Positions 8,063 to 16,628 of a stretch of 35,375 bases of DNA are shown here, piece after piece. The notes beneath the pieces were generated by a model. It was not told the origin of the DNA. It saw only the letters and a list, made by a program, of their open reading frames with translations, and did no database searches. Where the stretch lies: NCBI RefSeq assembly GCF_000350085.1, contig NZ_CAUM01000131.1:1-35375 (forward strand), read 5' to 3'. Position 1 is the stretch's first letter; each line of letters opens with the position of its first letter. The position numbers were made by a program, and so were the translations under genes. This DNA comes from Mesorhizobium metallidurans STM 2683. Its GTDB lineage: Bacteria > Pseudomonadota > Alphaproteobacteria > Rhizobiales > Rhizobiaceae.

Positions 8063-8386
8063 TCAAACCGGCAACTGGCTCAACGCCCAAGCGTAGTCAG
8101 CATCGCGCATGTCAGTTGTCTGCTCGCCAACGCGATGGACCATGCCAAATATGTGTCCATTAAAGAACCCGGCAGGAACCGCAGCGGCAGAGGCACCAAG
8201 TCGCATGAGGACAGCGGTTGCATTGATCGCCCCGCCCGAGATCGGCCCGGATGCCACCAAAACGCCATTGACATAAAGGTATAGCGTAGTGCCGACCGTG
8301 TAGGATTGGACGATCAAGTCCGCCCCGTAAGGAGCGTCTTCCGCGGCGATCCCCAACCGCTTGCACGGGAACCAAACGAGTGACAC
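8063..8386 (-). pseudogene. Probable 3' fragment of a phage-associated LamG/concanavalin-like protein
   Basis: The 107-codon frame has a coherent C-terminal part: LIVQSYTVGTTLYLYVNGVL, then a Gly/Ala-rich stretch, then FFNGHIFGMVHRVGEQTTDM. This pattern resembles the beta-sandwich region of LamG-like domains in phage structural or tail proteins. The first 15-20 residues (MSLVWFPCKRLGIAA) do not look like the start of such a domain, so the gene is probably truncated at its 5' side near 8340-8386. There it meets, and overlaps by seven bases, the small gene on the opposite strand. The family assignment is by eye and weak. Confidence 0.4.
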
Positions 8387-8592
8387 AAGACGAGGAATTG
8401 GACAGGAACGGCATTGAACTCTGCTTCTGCGAAATCGAGGGCATACTCGACGTGCTGATCTATATCAGGGTCGAGGCCGAACCGGTGCAGCATCTGGCGC
8501 TGAACGACGCCTGCGTGACGCTGCTGCACTTGGGCAAGGAACGATTGAAAAAAGCCGGCGCCAAACTCGGCCGGCCGAGGGTCGCAGCTTGA
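8380..8592 (+). CDS. Small conserved-looking hypothetical protein
   Basis: 70 residues, acidic at the N-terminus (TQDEELDRNGIELCF) and basic at the C-terminus (KERLKKAGAKLGRPRVAA). Third codon positions are mostly G or C, as in the true genes around it, which argues that it is coding. The start is a GTG with no convincing ribosome-binding site. The 5' end falls exactly where the phage-like fragment on the other strand ends, so the original N-terminus may have been lost. I recognise no domain. It is followed at once by a hairpin. Confidence 0.5.
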   Translation: MTQDEELDRNGIELCFCEIEGILDVLIYIRVEAEPVQHLALNDACVTLLHLGKERLKKAGAKLGRPRVAA

Positions 8593-8593
8593 A

Positions 8594-8635
8594 AAAGCTC
8601 ACGTGAGCCGTGAGCCGGTCTCATGACCGGCTCAC
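8594..8635. terminator. Compound hairpin between the small gene and tRNA-Lys
   Basis: The perfect palindrome GCTCACGTGAGC (8597-8608) is followed by an 11-bp stem, GTGAGCCGGTC (8610-8620) with GACCGGCTCAC (8625-8635). Read on the minus strand, the palindrome is followed by five T residues, as expected for an intrinsic terminator downstream of the tRNA. The AAAGCTCACGTGAG flank matches 13 of 14 bases of 6524-6537. Confidence 0.6.
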
Positions 8636-8683
8636 GTTCCCGGTGTGTTCACGGGGTCTTTCCACCTAAGTCTTTGAAATCTT

Positions 8684-8759
<76 letters not shown>

Positions 8760-8866
8760 ACTCGGCCGGTAAAAACCGGCGTCGGCGGGCATATAGCCGC
8801 CGATACCAGTCATGTCCAGCCCTGCCGGATTCATTTCCCGACAAATCGCCGAAGTGCCGCACAGGG

Positions 8867-9778
8867 TCAGACGAACAGCCTGCCCTCCGCCACCTTCACG
8901 GCATGACCCCCGATGCGGGCGGCCGCAAGCTTGCCTCCCTCAACATTGAGTTCGAGGCGGATGCGCGACGGCCGGCCCATCTCCAGCCCCTGTTCGATCC
9001 AGAGCTGCGACACACCATCCGTCGGGCGGTCGAAATGCATGACAGCACCTGCAAAAGCGGCGGCCGCCGAACCGGTTGCCGGATCCTCATAGGAGGGATT
9101 GCCCGGCACGATCATGCGCACATGGAAGGCGCTGCCGTGGTTCACCGTCTCGCGGCAATAGACATAGGGGCTGGCGAACGCCCATTCGCTCTTGCGCGGC
9201 GCCAGTTCCGACCAAACCTGGTTGTCCAGCCTTACCCGGGCCGCCGCCTCCAGGTCGGCGACGGGGATGGTCACATAGGGCACGCCAGCCGACCAGAATG
9301 AGACGCGGTGGTTCTCGAAGCCGATTTCGTGCGGCGCGAGGCCAAGCGCGGCGCCGATCGCTTCCGGATCGGCGGCGAGCTTCAGCGGTTCCGGCAGTTT
9401 CGCCAGGTCGAACTCGGCGAAGGTGGCGCCGTCGTGCTTGCTGACGGCGCAGCGCACCGGGCCGATGTTTTCCTCCAGCACGAAGATGCCGGCGGCGTTG
9501 CCGTCTCCGGCCATTTCGGCGAGCGCGATCGCCGAGCCTACGGTTGGATGGCCTGCGAAAGGCATTTCATAGTCGGGCGTGAAAATGCGGATACGATTGC
9601 GGTGTTTGGCATTGTCGGGAGGCAGCACGAAGACGGTTTCGGAGAGATTGAACTCGCGCGCAATGGCCTGCATCGCCGATGTGTCCAGCCCTTTGCTGTC
9701 GAGCACGACAGCCAGCGGATTGCCGGCCAGTTGATCGGTCGTAAACACATCGTAAAGCAAGTAATTGCGCGGCTGCAT
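8867..9778 (-). CDS. PhzF family (phenazine biosynthesis-like) isomerase/epimerase
   Basis: 303-residue member of the PhzF/diaminopimelate-epimerase-like fold. The N-terminal YDVFTTDQLAGNPLAVVLD, the FNLSETVFVLPP segment with the conserved Glu used as general acid/base, and MPFAGHPTVGSAIAL are family signatures. A second signature, YEDPATGSAAAAFAG, lies near the C-terminus. The substrate is unknown: most family members outside phenazine clusters are uncharacterised, and no phenazine genes are present. The start is taken at the ATG 9 bases after a GGAGGA site; a TTG two codons upstream would sit too close to it. It is transcribed divergently from the MacA-like gene. Confidence 0.93.
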   Translation of the reverse strand: MQPRNYLLYDVFTTDQLAGNPLAVVLDSKGLDTSAMQAIAREFNLSETVFVLPPDNAKHRNRIRIFTPDYEMPFAGHPTVGSAIALAEMAGDGNAAGIFVLEENIGPVRCAVSKHDGATFAEFDLAKLPEPLKLAADPEAIGAALGLAPHEIGFENHRVSFWSAGVPYVTIPVADLEAAARVRLDNQVWSELAPRKSEWAFASPYVYCRETVNHGSAFHVRMIVPGNPSYEDPATGSAAAAFAGAVMHFDRPTDGVSQLWIEQGLEMGRPSRIRLELNVEGGKLAAARIGGHAVKVAEGRLFV

Positions 9779-9891
9779 GTACAAAAGTCCTCCGCCTCAA
9801 TCCAAACATGAGCGAAATTTAATTTGAAATTTGAACCATCAGGCCTGATCTGTGCACTGATGGGGACATCTCAGGCTTATAGGGGTCCGGC

Positions 9892-11184
9892 GTGGACCAG
9901 ATTGTCAATCTGCCAAATGTGGAATCCACTTCCTCCATCGAGACGGCGCTCGGACTTGACCGGAACGGTCTTAAGAAGAAACGCCGGCGCTTCTGGCTTT
10001 ATGGCCTGCTGGCGCTGATCGTCATCGCCGCCGGCTTCACCGGCTATCAATGGTATGCCGGGTCTCCCGCCAAGATCGACTACACGACAGTGCCTGCCGC
10101 TGTCGCCGACCTCACTGTCGCGGTTTCTGCGACCGGCACGCTGCAGCCTCTCACCCAGGTCGACATTTCCAGCGAACTGTCGGGCGTCGTCCGCTCGGTC
10201 TCGGTCGAGGAGAACCAGCAGGTGAAGAAGGGCGACGTGCTGGCCGCGCTCGACACCGCCAAGCTGGAGGTGCAGATCGAGCGCGCCGAGGCTTCCGCCA
10301 AGGCGGCGGCGGCCAATGTCGAGGACGCTACCGTTACGTTGCGCGAAAACGAAAAGGCGCTTGTGCGCGCGGCGGCACTCACCAAGCGCGGCATGGCGAC
10401 GGACCAGTCGCTTGAAGCGGCGACCGCCACGCGCGACCGCTCCAAGGCGGCGCTCGACAGCGCCGAGGCCAATCTCGCCATCGCCAATGCCGACCTCAAG
10501 GCACAGCAGACAGACCTTGCCAAGAGCACCATCTATGCCCCCATCGACGGCATTGTCTTGACGCGCTCGGTCGATCCTGGCCAGACGGTCGCCTCGTCGC
10601 TGCAAGCGCCGGTGCTGTTCATCATCGCCGCCGACCTCAGAAACATGGAATTGAAGGCGGCGGTCGACGAGGCCGACATCGGTGCGGTCAGGACCGGCCA
10701 GCAGGCGCGCTTCACCGTCGATGCTTTCCCGGAACGGCCGTTCGATGCCGAGATCCGCGACATCTCCTATGCTTCGGTCACCACCGACGGCGTCGTCACC
10801 TACGATGCGCGGCTCGAAGTCGACAATAACGAGCTTCTGCTGCGGCCCGGCATGACCGCCACCGTTTCGGTCGTCACCAGGCAGGCCAAGGGCGTGCTCA
10901 CCGTGCCGGCCACCGCGTTTCGCTACCGGCCGCCAGCGGCCTCCACCGCCCGCGCGTGGAGCCTGGGGGACCTGTTCACCGGCCGCATGGGAAGGCCGGG
11001 CGGCAATCGCCAGCGCCAGGCGACGACGACGCCCACCGACGGTTCGCGCACGCTCTACGTCCTGGAGAACGGGCGGCCGCGTCCGGTCAACGTCAAGACC
11101 GGCTCGACCGACGGCGAACTGACCGAGATCATTTCGGGCCTCGACGAGGGCGCTCAAATCATCACCGCCTCGCAGCGGAGCTGA
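9892..11184 (+). CDS. MacA-like periplasmic adaptor of an ABC export system (HlyD/RND adaptor family)
   Basis: 430 residues. A short cytoplasmic N-terminus ends in KKKRRR, followed by one membrane segment (about 38-55, LYGLLALIVIAAGF). A lipoyl/barrel-sandwich half, a long Ala/Glu/Lys-rich coiled coil (about 110-205), and a second lipoyl half at PIDGIVLTRSVDPGQTV follow. A beta-barrel region and a membrane-proximal domain ending IISGLDEGAQII complete it. It should bridge the inner-membrane ABC permease to an outer-membrane channel, which is not encoded here. The start is GTG, since no ATG fits. The ATPase gene starts four bases after the stop. An insertion-like basic stretch near residues 345-380 (RPPAASTARAWSLGDLF onward) is variable in the family. 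Confidence 0.93.
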   Translation: MDQIVNLPNVESTSSIETALGLDRNGLKKKRRRFWLYGLLALIVIAAGFTGYQWYAGSPAKIDYTTVPAAVADLTVAVSATGTLQPLTQVDISSELSGVVRSVSVEENQQVKKGDVLAALDTAKLEVQIERAEASAKAAAANVEDATVTLRENEKALVRAAALTKRGMATDQSLEAATATRDRSKAALDSAEANLAIANADLKAQQTDLAKSTIYAPIDGIVLTRSVDPGQTVASSLQAPVLFIIAADLRNMELKAAVDEADIGAVRTGQQARFTVDAFPERPFDAEIRDISYASVTTDGVVTYDARLEVDNNELLLRPGMTATVSVVTRQAKGVLTVPATAFRYRPPAASTARAWSLGDLFTGRMGRPGGNRQRQATTTPTDGSRTLYVLENGRPRPVNVKTGSTDGELTEIISGLDEGAQIITASQRS

Positions 11185-11188
11185 GACC

Positions 11189-11896
11189 ATGGCGTCGGGC
11201 GCGACCCTCATCAGCTTCGACAAGGTCTGGAAGAGTTATGGCCAGGGCGAGGCCAAGGTCCATGCGCTGGCCGGTGTCGATCTTGCCATCCGTCGTGGCG
11301 AGTTCGTCGCCATCATGGGTCCGTCCGGCTCGGGCAAGTCGACGGCGATGAACATCATCGGCTGCCTCGACACGCCGACGGCCGGAACCTACAATTTCAT
11401 GGGCATCGATGCCGGCCGCCTCGACCGCAACCGCCGCGCCATGCTGCGCAACCTCTATGTCGGCTTCGTCTTCCAGGGCTACAACCTCCTGCCGCGCACC
11501 ACGGCGGTGGAGAACGTCGAACTGCCGCTGATCTATCGCGGCGTCGGCGCCCGTGACCGCCACGACCTTGCGATGAAGGCGCTGGCCGAGGTCGGCCTTG
11601 TCGGCCGCGAGCACCACACGCCGGCCGAGCTTTCCGGCGGCCAGCAGCAGCGCGTGGCGATCGCGCGCGCCATCGTCACCAGGCCGACCCTGCTTGTCGC
11701 CGACGAGCCGACCGGCAATCTCGACACCGCCCGCACGCACGAGATCATGGAACTCTTGACGCGGCTCAACACCGAGCTTGGCCTCACCATCGCCATGGTC
11801 ACCCACGAGGCCGACGTCGCCGGCTACGCCGAGCGCACGATCCGCTTCCTCGACGGCCACGTCGCCTCCGATGGCATGAACTTCGAGGTGGCCTGA
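11189..11896 (+). CDS. MacB/LolD-type ABC transporter ATP-binding protein
   Basis: 235 residues, a complete nucleotide-binding domain. It has Walker A MGPSGSGKSTAMNIIG (about 45-60), a Q-loop in FVFQGYNLLPRTTAVENV, the signature LSGGQQQRVAIARAIV, Walker B LLVADEPTGNLDT, and the switch His in AMVTHEAD. The DEPTGNLD form marks the MacB/LolD/FtsE subgroup used for export or lipoprotein/macrolide systems rather than import. In Escherichia coli MacB this domain is fused to the permease; here it is a separate gene between the adaptor and permease genes, with spacing of only a few bases. The substrate cannot be inferred. Confidence 0.96.
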   Translation: MASGATLISFDKVWKSYGQGEAKVHALAGVDLAIRRGEFVAIMGPSGSGKSTAMNIIGCLDTPTAGTYNFMGIDAGRLDRNRRAMLRNLYVGFVFQGYNLLPRTTAVENVELPLIYRGVGARDRHDLAMKALAEVGLVGREHHTPAELSGGQQQRVAIARAIVTRPTLLVADEPTGNLDTARTHEIMELLTRLNTELGLTIAMVTHEADVAGYAERTIRFLDGHVASDGMNFEVA

Positions 11897-11897
11897 T

Positions 11898-13115
<1,218 letters not shown>

Positions 13116-13123
13116 GAGCGGGG

Positions 13124-13151
13124 AGCCGCCTTCGGGGGCCTGACTTTTTCT
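13124..13151 (+). terminator. Possible weak terminator after the MacAB-like operon
   Basis: An imperfect GC stem around the loop in GCCGCCTTCGGGGGCC is followed by TTTTT. The stem contains a mismatch and a bulge, so this is only a candidate. Confidence 0.35.
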
Positions 13152-13230
13152 GGGTGCCTCCGCCTGCTCCCTGTCGCCGCGCAATCTACGATGCTAGTGT
13201 CCTCCCCGGGGAGCCGGGGGGATGGGTAAT

Positions 13231-13473
13231 ATGAGCAAGAAAGAGCGCCTGATTCTGGCGATGGTGGTCGTTGAGGCCGCCTTGGCAGGTCTCTGGTGGT
13301 ACCTGGCCAGCTATGGCATGGAAAATCCCGATCGCGTCACCGCCGATTTCCAGCAGGTTATCGGGCAGACGATGGGAATGGCGATGGGGGCCTTGCTGGG
13401 TCTCGGCGTCATACTGTTCCTGGTGGCTGCCCGCAGCGATCGCAAAGCCGTAGCAGGCAAAACGCGTCGCTAA
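13231..13473 (+). CDS. Small two-helix membrane protein of unknown function
   Basis: 80 residues. Two hydrophobic stretches, LILAMVVVEAALAGLWWYLA (about 7-26) and MGMAMGALLGLGVILFLVAA (about 48-67), are linked by a polar loop and followed by a basic tail (RSDRKAVAGKTRR). This predicts a helical hairpin with both ends in the cytoplasm. I chose the ATG at 13231 because the GGGGGG run is about nine bases upstream; the in-frame ATG at 13222 lies too close to it. No family is recognised. The stop codon falls in the first copy of a 16-bp tandem duplication. Confidence 0.65.
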   Translation: MSKKERLILAMVVVEAALAGLWWYLASYGMENPDRVTADFQQVIGQTMGMAMGALLGLGVILFLVAARSDRKAVAGKTRR

Positions 13474-13505
13474 TCCTTGCCAGCAACGTTAATCCTTGCC
13501 AGCAA
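13471..13505. repeat. Two-copy 16-bp tandem duplication at converging gene ends
   Basis: TAATCCTTGCCAGCAA occurs at 13471-13486 and again at 13490-13505, with CGT between the copies. The first copy holds the TAA of the small membrane protein. The second copy encodes the last codons of the Nudix gene on the other strand. A local slippage duplication is the simplest reading. Confidence 0.85.
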
Positions 13506-14205
13506 AATGCCACTCGATTAGCGGCTTCATGTGCCCCATCAGCCCTTCCGGCAGATCGGCGGCATGGCGGATGATCACCGGCCCCTCGATCTCCGGTTCG
13601 GCTTCGGCGGCAACGAAAGCTGAGATGCGCCGCGCGATCTCGCCGGCCGGCTCGACAATCCTATAACGGCGGAAGATCACCGTGCCGCTCGGCGTGGATA
13701 GTGCGTGGTAGCGTTGGCCGCGCGCGGCACCCGACAGATCGATTCCGGTCTCCTCGCCCACCTCGCGGATCATATTGAAGTCGGCGTCGACAAGCCCGTC
13801 GCGGAAATCGACCGGCTCAAACGAACCGGCAGCGAAATAGACGCGGCCGGCATTGACCGTGTGCGCGCCCATGCGGATCGCCACCAGCGCGTTGTCGCCG
13901 GCGACCAGCATGGCATGCGCATAGGCGTGCTCGGCGCCGGTTCCCTGGCGGTTCTGCCGCCACAGCATGAAGGTCGAGTATTTCACCGCATGGCAGCGCC
14001 CGACCAGCCGGCTGTCGCGGTAGGCGAGCGCAGACAGCAGCACCACCGTGCCGTCGAACAGCGCCGGGTTCGCTCGCACCTCACGCCGCCAGTTCTCGGC
14101 GATCGCCTGGCGGTTGTCGCGTTCGAAAGGATGCGGACCGGGGTCGAGCCGAACGTCGACCGCATCGACCGGCAGGATGACATTGCGCGGCAGGTCGAAG
14201 CTCAA
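13489..14205 (-). CDS. Nudix-fold hydrolase with a degenerate Nudix box
   Basis: About 238 residues. The segment DFNMIREVGEETGIDL keeps the RE-V-x-EE-x-G-I half of the Nudix box, including metal-binding glutamates. The upstream G-x5-E half is not clearly preserved, so substrate and even hydrolysis are uncertain. A hydrophobic core AHAMLVAGDNALVAIRMG and a C-terminal EGPVIIRHAADLP region surround it. The long open frame upstream is antisense to the endonuclease gene and is not credible. I propose a TTG start at 14205 (SFDLPRNVILPVDAVDVRL), eleven bases after the endonuclease stop, with AGGA just upstream. A two-gene operon with the endonuclease is likely. Confidence 0.72.
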   Translation of the reverse strand: MSFDLPRNVILPVDAVDVRLDPGPHPFERDNRQAIAENWRREVRANPALFDGTVVLLSALAYRDSRLVGRCHAVKYSTFMLWRQNRQGTGAEHAYAHAMLVAGDNALVAIRMGAHTVNAGRVYFAAGSFEPVDFRDGLVDADFNMIREVGEETGIDLSGAARGQRYHALSTPSGTVIFRRYRIVEPAGEIARRISAFVAAEAEPEIEGPVIIRHAADLPEGLMGHMKPLIEWHFAGKD

Positions 14206-14216
14206 CGGAGCGATCC

Positions 14217-15329
14217 TCAGACTATGTCCAGGGCGATCGCGACGGGGCAATGGTCGGACGCTTTCGGCCGGTCCCAGCCGGCGCGTGGAAAACGGTCCAC
14301 CTCCTGACCGGCCGGAAATATCGTGCGCCAGGGCTGGCCGTTGCGGATGATGTCGGGAACGGCCGTCGCGTTCTTGGCCGCCAGCGCCTTCGACAGCAGG
14401 ATATAATCGAGCTGGCAGAGATGCCGCTCTTCCGGTCCGCGCGTGTGGTAGAAGGTCCAGCGATCCATTTCGGGTCGCCGCTCGACCGCGTTCTCGCAAA
14501 AGCCGCCGGCGGTGAGCGTGTTGAGACAGGACTGGCTCTCGTTGATCACCTCGAAACGATAACCGTCGACGGCATCGCCGGCAATCTTCACGCGCTGCCG
14601 GTAATCGTTCATGTCGCCGCAGATCGCCCAGCGCTTGTCGGCGGCATGATCCCCGCCAAAACGTTCCTCGATGATGCGGCGCACCGCTTGCGCCTCGGCG
14701 ATGCGCAGCGGCATCGTCGCCTCGCGGCCGTCGAGGCCGTTGCGGGGCGAACCCATCGACTTGAAATGCACGAGATAGAGCGTCAGCGGCACGCCGCCCA
14801 CCCTCAGGTCGACTTCCAGGCAGTCGCGCCGGAAGATGCGCTCGTTGGCCTGGTATCCCAGCGCGGCCAGTTCCGGCGTGTACAGGCCGAACTGCTCGAA
14901 CGTGACATAGGCATGGCTGGTCATCCGTACGAACTCGATCGGCTGGCCTTGCGCCGTCTCGTTGCGCATCATCACGGCAACGTCGATGCCGCGCGAATCA
15001 TTGCCAGCGGTGGTATATTTCTGCCGGTAGCCCTGCCCCACCATCTTGAACAGATAGCCATATTCGAAGGCCTTAAGCGCCTCGATGTTATCGACTTCCT
15101 GCATGCAGATGATATCGGCCCGGGTGGCGGCGATCGCCAGCGCCGTCAATTGTCGCGTATCGTCGGATTGCGCGATGGCGCGCGCCTGTTCCAGCGTCCT
15201 GTATTCGGCCTCGCTCTGGATATCGAAAAGCGCCAGCGTGCGATCTTCGTTGAGCTGGTTGCGGTATCCGGAAAAATCGAACCTGTTCATCAGGTTTTCG
15301 ACATTGAATGTGGCGAGGCGCAGCGTCAT
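14217..15329 (-). CDS. Endonuclease/exonuclease/phosphatase (EEP) family protein
   Basis: 370 residues of the EEP (DNase I/exonuclease III-like) superfamily. The N-terminal LRLATFNVENL, DIICMQEVDNIEAL (metal-binding Glu), RWAICGDMNDYRQ (Asn/Asp pair) and C-terminal KASDHCPVAIAL (catalytic Asp-His) appear in order. The active site therefore looks complete. The substrate may be DNA, a phospholipid or a nucleotide; nothing here distinguishes these, and there is no signal peptide. The start is the ATG of MTLRLATF at 15329; in-frame codons upstream lack family similarity. The stop is followed after eleven bases by the Nudix gene. Confidence 0.9.
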   Translation of the reverse strand: MTLRLATFNVENLMNRFDFSGYRNQLNEDRTLALFDIQSEAEYRTLEQARAIAQSDDTRQLTALAIAATRADIICMQEVDNIEALKAFEYGYLFKMVGQGYRQKYTTAGNDSRGIDVAVMMRNETAQGQPIEFVRMTSHAYVTFEQFGLYTPELAALGYQANERIFRRDCLEVDLRVGGVPLTLYLVHFKSMGSPRNGLDGREATMPLRIAEAQAVRRIIEERFGGDHAADKRWAICGDMNDYRQRVKIAGDAVDGYRFEVINESQSCLNTLTAGGFCENAVERRPEMDRWTFYHTRGPEERHLCQLDYILLSKALAAKNATAVPDIIRNGQPWRTIFPAGQEVDRFPRAGWDRPKASDHCPVAIALDIV

Positions 15330-15421
15330 GGCCGTGACCTTTGCCTGCAAGCACGGGAGAAAACAAGGTCGCAGGACCACCAGCGCAGATTGATCCCGAT
15401 GGCATTCCCGTCATGGTTGAG

Positions 15422-15447
15422 GGAACCTTTTCCGTTCATCCTCCGTT
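15422..15447 (+). promoter_or_regulatory. EcfG/RpoE2-type general stress promoter of the BA14K gene
   Basis: GGAAC (15422-15426) and CGTT (15444-15447) are separated by exactly 17 bases. This matches the alphaproteobacterial general-stress sigma factor consensus GGAAC-N16/17-cGTT. A transcript would start near 15455, leaving about 70 bases before the BA14K start codon. Confidence 0.75.
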
Positions 15448-15524
15448 CAGATGGAAAGGTCCATCAATGAGGCTCTTCCCCGGGGTATTCTGGGCGTGGG
15501 GCCTGAAATCTCTTGGAGAGTGCA

Positions 15525-16100
15525 ATGAACTCGCTCTTTTCTTCCACGGTGAAATCCGGGCTGATAGCCTTGGGTCTGATCTCCGGCATCACCGCACCGT
15601 CCGCCGCCGGACCATTCATGCAGCCGGACCTCTCTATTCCCGCCAGCACCGCTGCGCCGACGATCACGCCTGTCCGCGACGGCTGGGCGGGTGGCAACGA
15701 CCGGCGCTTCGACAACGAATGGCAATGGCGTCGCAATGACGGCCGCCATTTCTCTAGGTCGGGCAATTGGGACCGCGGCAACTGGAACCGCCGAGACTGG
15801 AACCGTAGAAACTGGAATCGCGGGGATGACTGGCGTTGGCGCAATCATCGCCGCCGCGGTGGCTACTACGACGATGGTGCGGGCGCTGCGATTCTTGGCC
15901 TTGGCCTGGGACTCGGCCTCGGCAGCATGTATAACAACTATAACTACTACGATGCGCCGGCGCCGCGCCGCTACTATCGTGCAGGGTCCAGCGCTCACGT
16001 CCGGTGGTGCTACAATCGCTACCGCTCGTATCGCGCCTGGGACAACACGTTCCAGCCTTATGGCGGTCCGCGTCAGCAGTGCTGGTCGCCCTACAGCTGA
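15525..16100 (+). CDS. BA14K family (lectin-like) secreted protein
   Basis: 191 residues. A signal-like N-terminus (about 1-28, VKSGLIALGLISGITAPSAA) is followed by a Trp/Asn/Arg-rich middle with repeated NWNR units (GNWDRGNWNRRDWNRRNWNR). A glycine-rich hydrophobic segment, AAILGLGLGLGLGSMY, follows. The C-terminal BA14K motif runs from HVRWCYNRYRSYRAWDNTF to CWSPYS with two Cys. The family is named after the immunoreactive Brucella 14-kDa protein and is common in Rhizobiales, probably at the cell surface. The start is the ATG at 15525 behind GGAGAG. An EcfG-type promoter upstream suggests stress induction. Confidence 0.9.
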   Translation: MNSLFSSTVKSGLIALGLISGITAPSAAGPFMQPDLSIPASTAAPTITPVRDGWAGGNDRRFDNEWQWRRNDGRHFSRSGNWDRGNWNRRDWNRRNWNRGDDWRWRNHRRRGGYYDDGAGAAILGLGLGLGLGSMYNNYNYYDAPAPRRYYRAGSSAHVRWCYNRYRSYRAWDNTFQPYGGPRQQCWSPYS

Positions 16101-16283
16101 GCCGGGCGACCGGTGAATTCCAGGACGGCGTCGCACCTTGCGGCGCCGTTCTTCGTTCGAGATCTGTCAGACCGCGAAATCGCGACGCCGCCGCCGATGA
16201 TAACGCGATCTTTATCAGACGGACCTAATTATCGTGCCGATCGCACCGTCTGGTATGCGACGATCGCCCGGGGATTACTCGCG

Positions 16284-16568
16284 ATGGCCGAAGACGAGCA
16301 CAGGGACAAACACCGGCAGCGCGTGCTGAAGGGCGCGACGATCCTGACCGGCGTGACCAATTCCGAGGTCAAATGCATGGTGCGCAACATGCATGCCGAA
16401 GGCGCGGAACTGAAAGTTTCGCCCGATGCACGCGTACCCGACGAATTCCTGCTCTATGTGCCGGTCGACGGCATCGCCTACAAGGCGGTGGTCCGCTGGC
16501 GCCGCGAGAACCGCATCGGCGTGATGTTCACCGGCACCGAACCAAAGCCTTCCTGGCATTACGGCTGA
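16284..16568 (+). CDS. PilZ domain protein
   Basis: 94 residues with a single small PilZ-like beta-barrel. It has KHRQRVLKGATILTGVTNSEVKCMVRNMHAEGAEL near the N-terminus, and LYVPVDGIAYKAVVRWRRENRIGVMF in the second half. The RxxxR motif that binds cyclic di-GMP is only approximated by RQRVLKG, and the (D/N)xSxxG motif is replaced by NMHAEGAEL. Ligand binding is therefore uncertain. This shortened PilZ type is common in Rhizobiales. I place the start at ATG 16284; the open frame continues upstream to 16113 but without PilZ similarity. Confidence 0.82.
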   Translation: MAEDEHRDKHRQRVLKGATILTGVTNSEVKCMVRNMHAEGAELKVSPDARVPDEFLLYVPVDGIAYKAVVRWRRENRIGVMFTGTEPKPSWHYG

Positions 16569-16573
16569 AATGG

Positions 16574-16603
16574 AGAAGCCGGCGGAGCGTACCGCCGGCT
16601 TCT
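16574..16603. terminator. Bidirectional hairpin between the PilZ gene and ilvC
   Basis: A perfect 12-bp stem, AGAAGCCGGCGG (16574-16585) with CCGCCGGCTTCT (16592-16603), has a six-base loop. It lies between the convergent stops of the PilZ gene and ilvC. The T tract is short, but position and strength favour a shared terminator. Confidence 0.8.
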
Positions 16604-16628
16604 TCCTGCACAATGATGAAATTGCGAA

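Noticed and set aside
9836..9863. CCATCAG/CTGATGG inverted repeat between phzF and the macA-like gene
   Set aside because: Only seven base pairs with a long spacer, no regulator nearby; could be an operator but is not distinguishable from chance.
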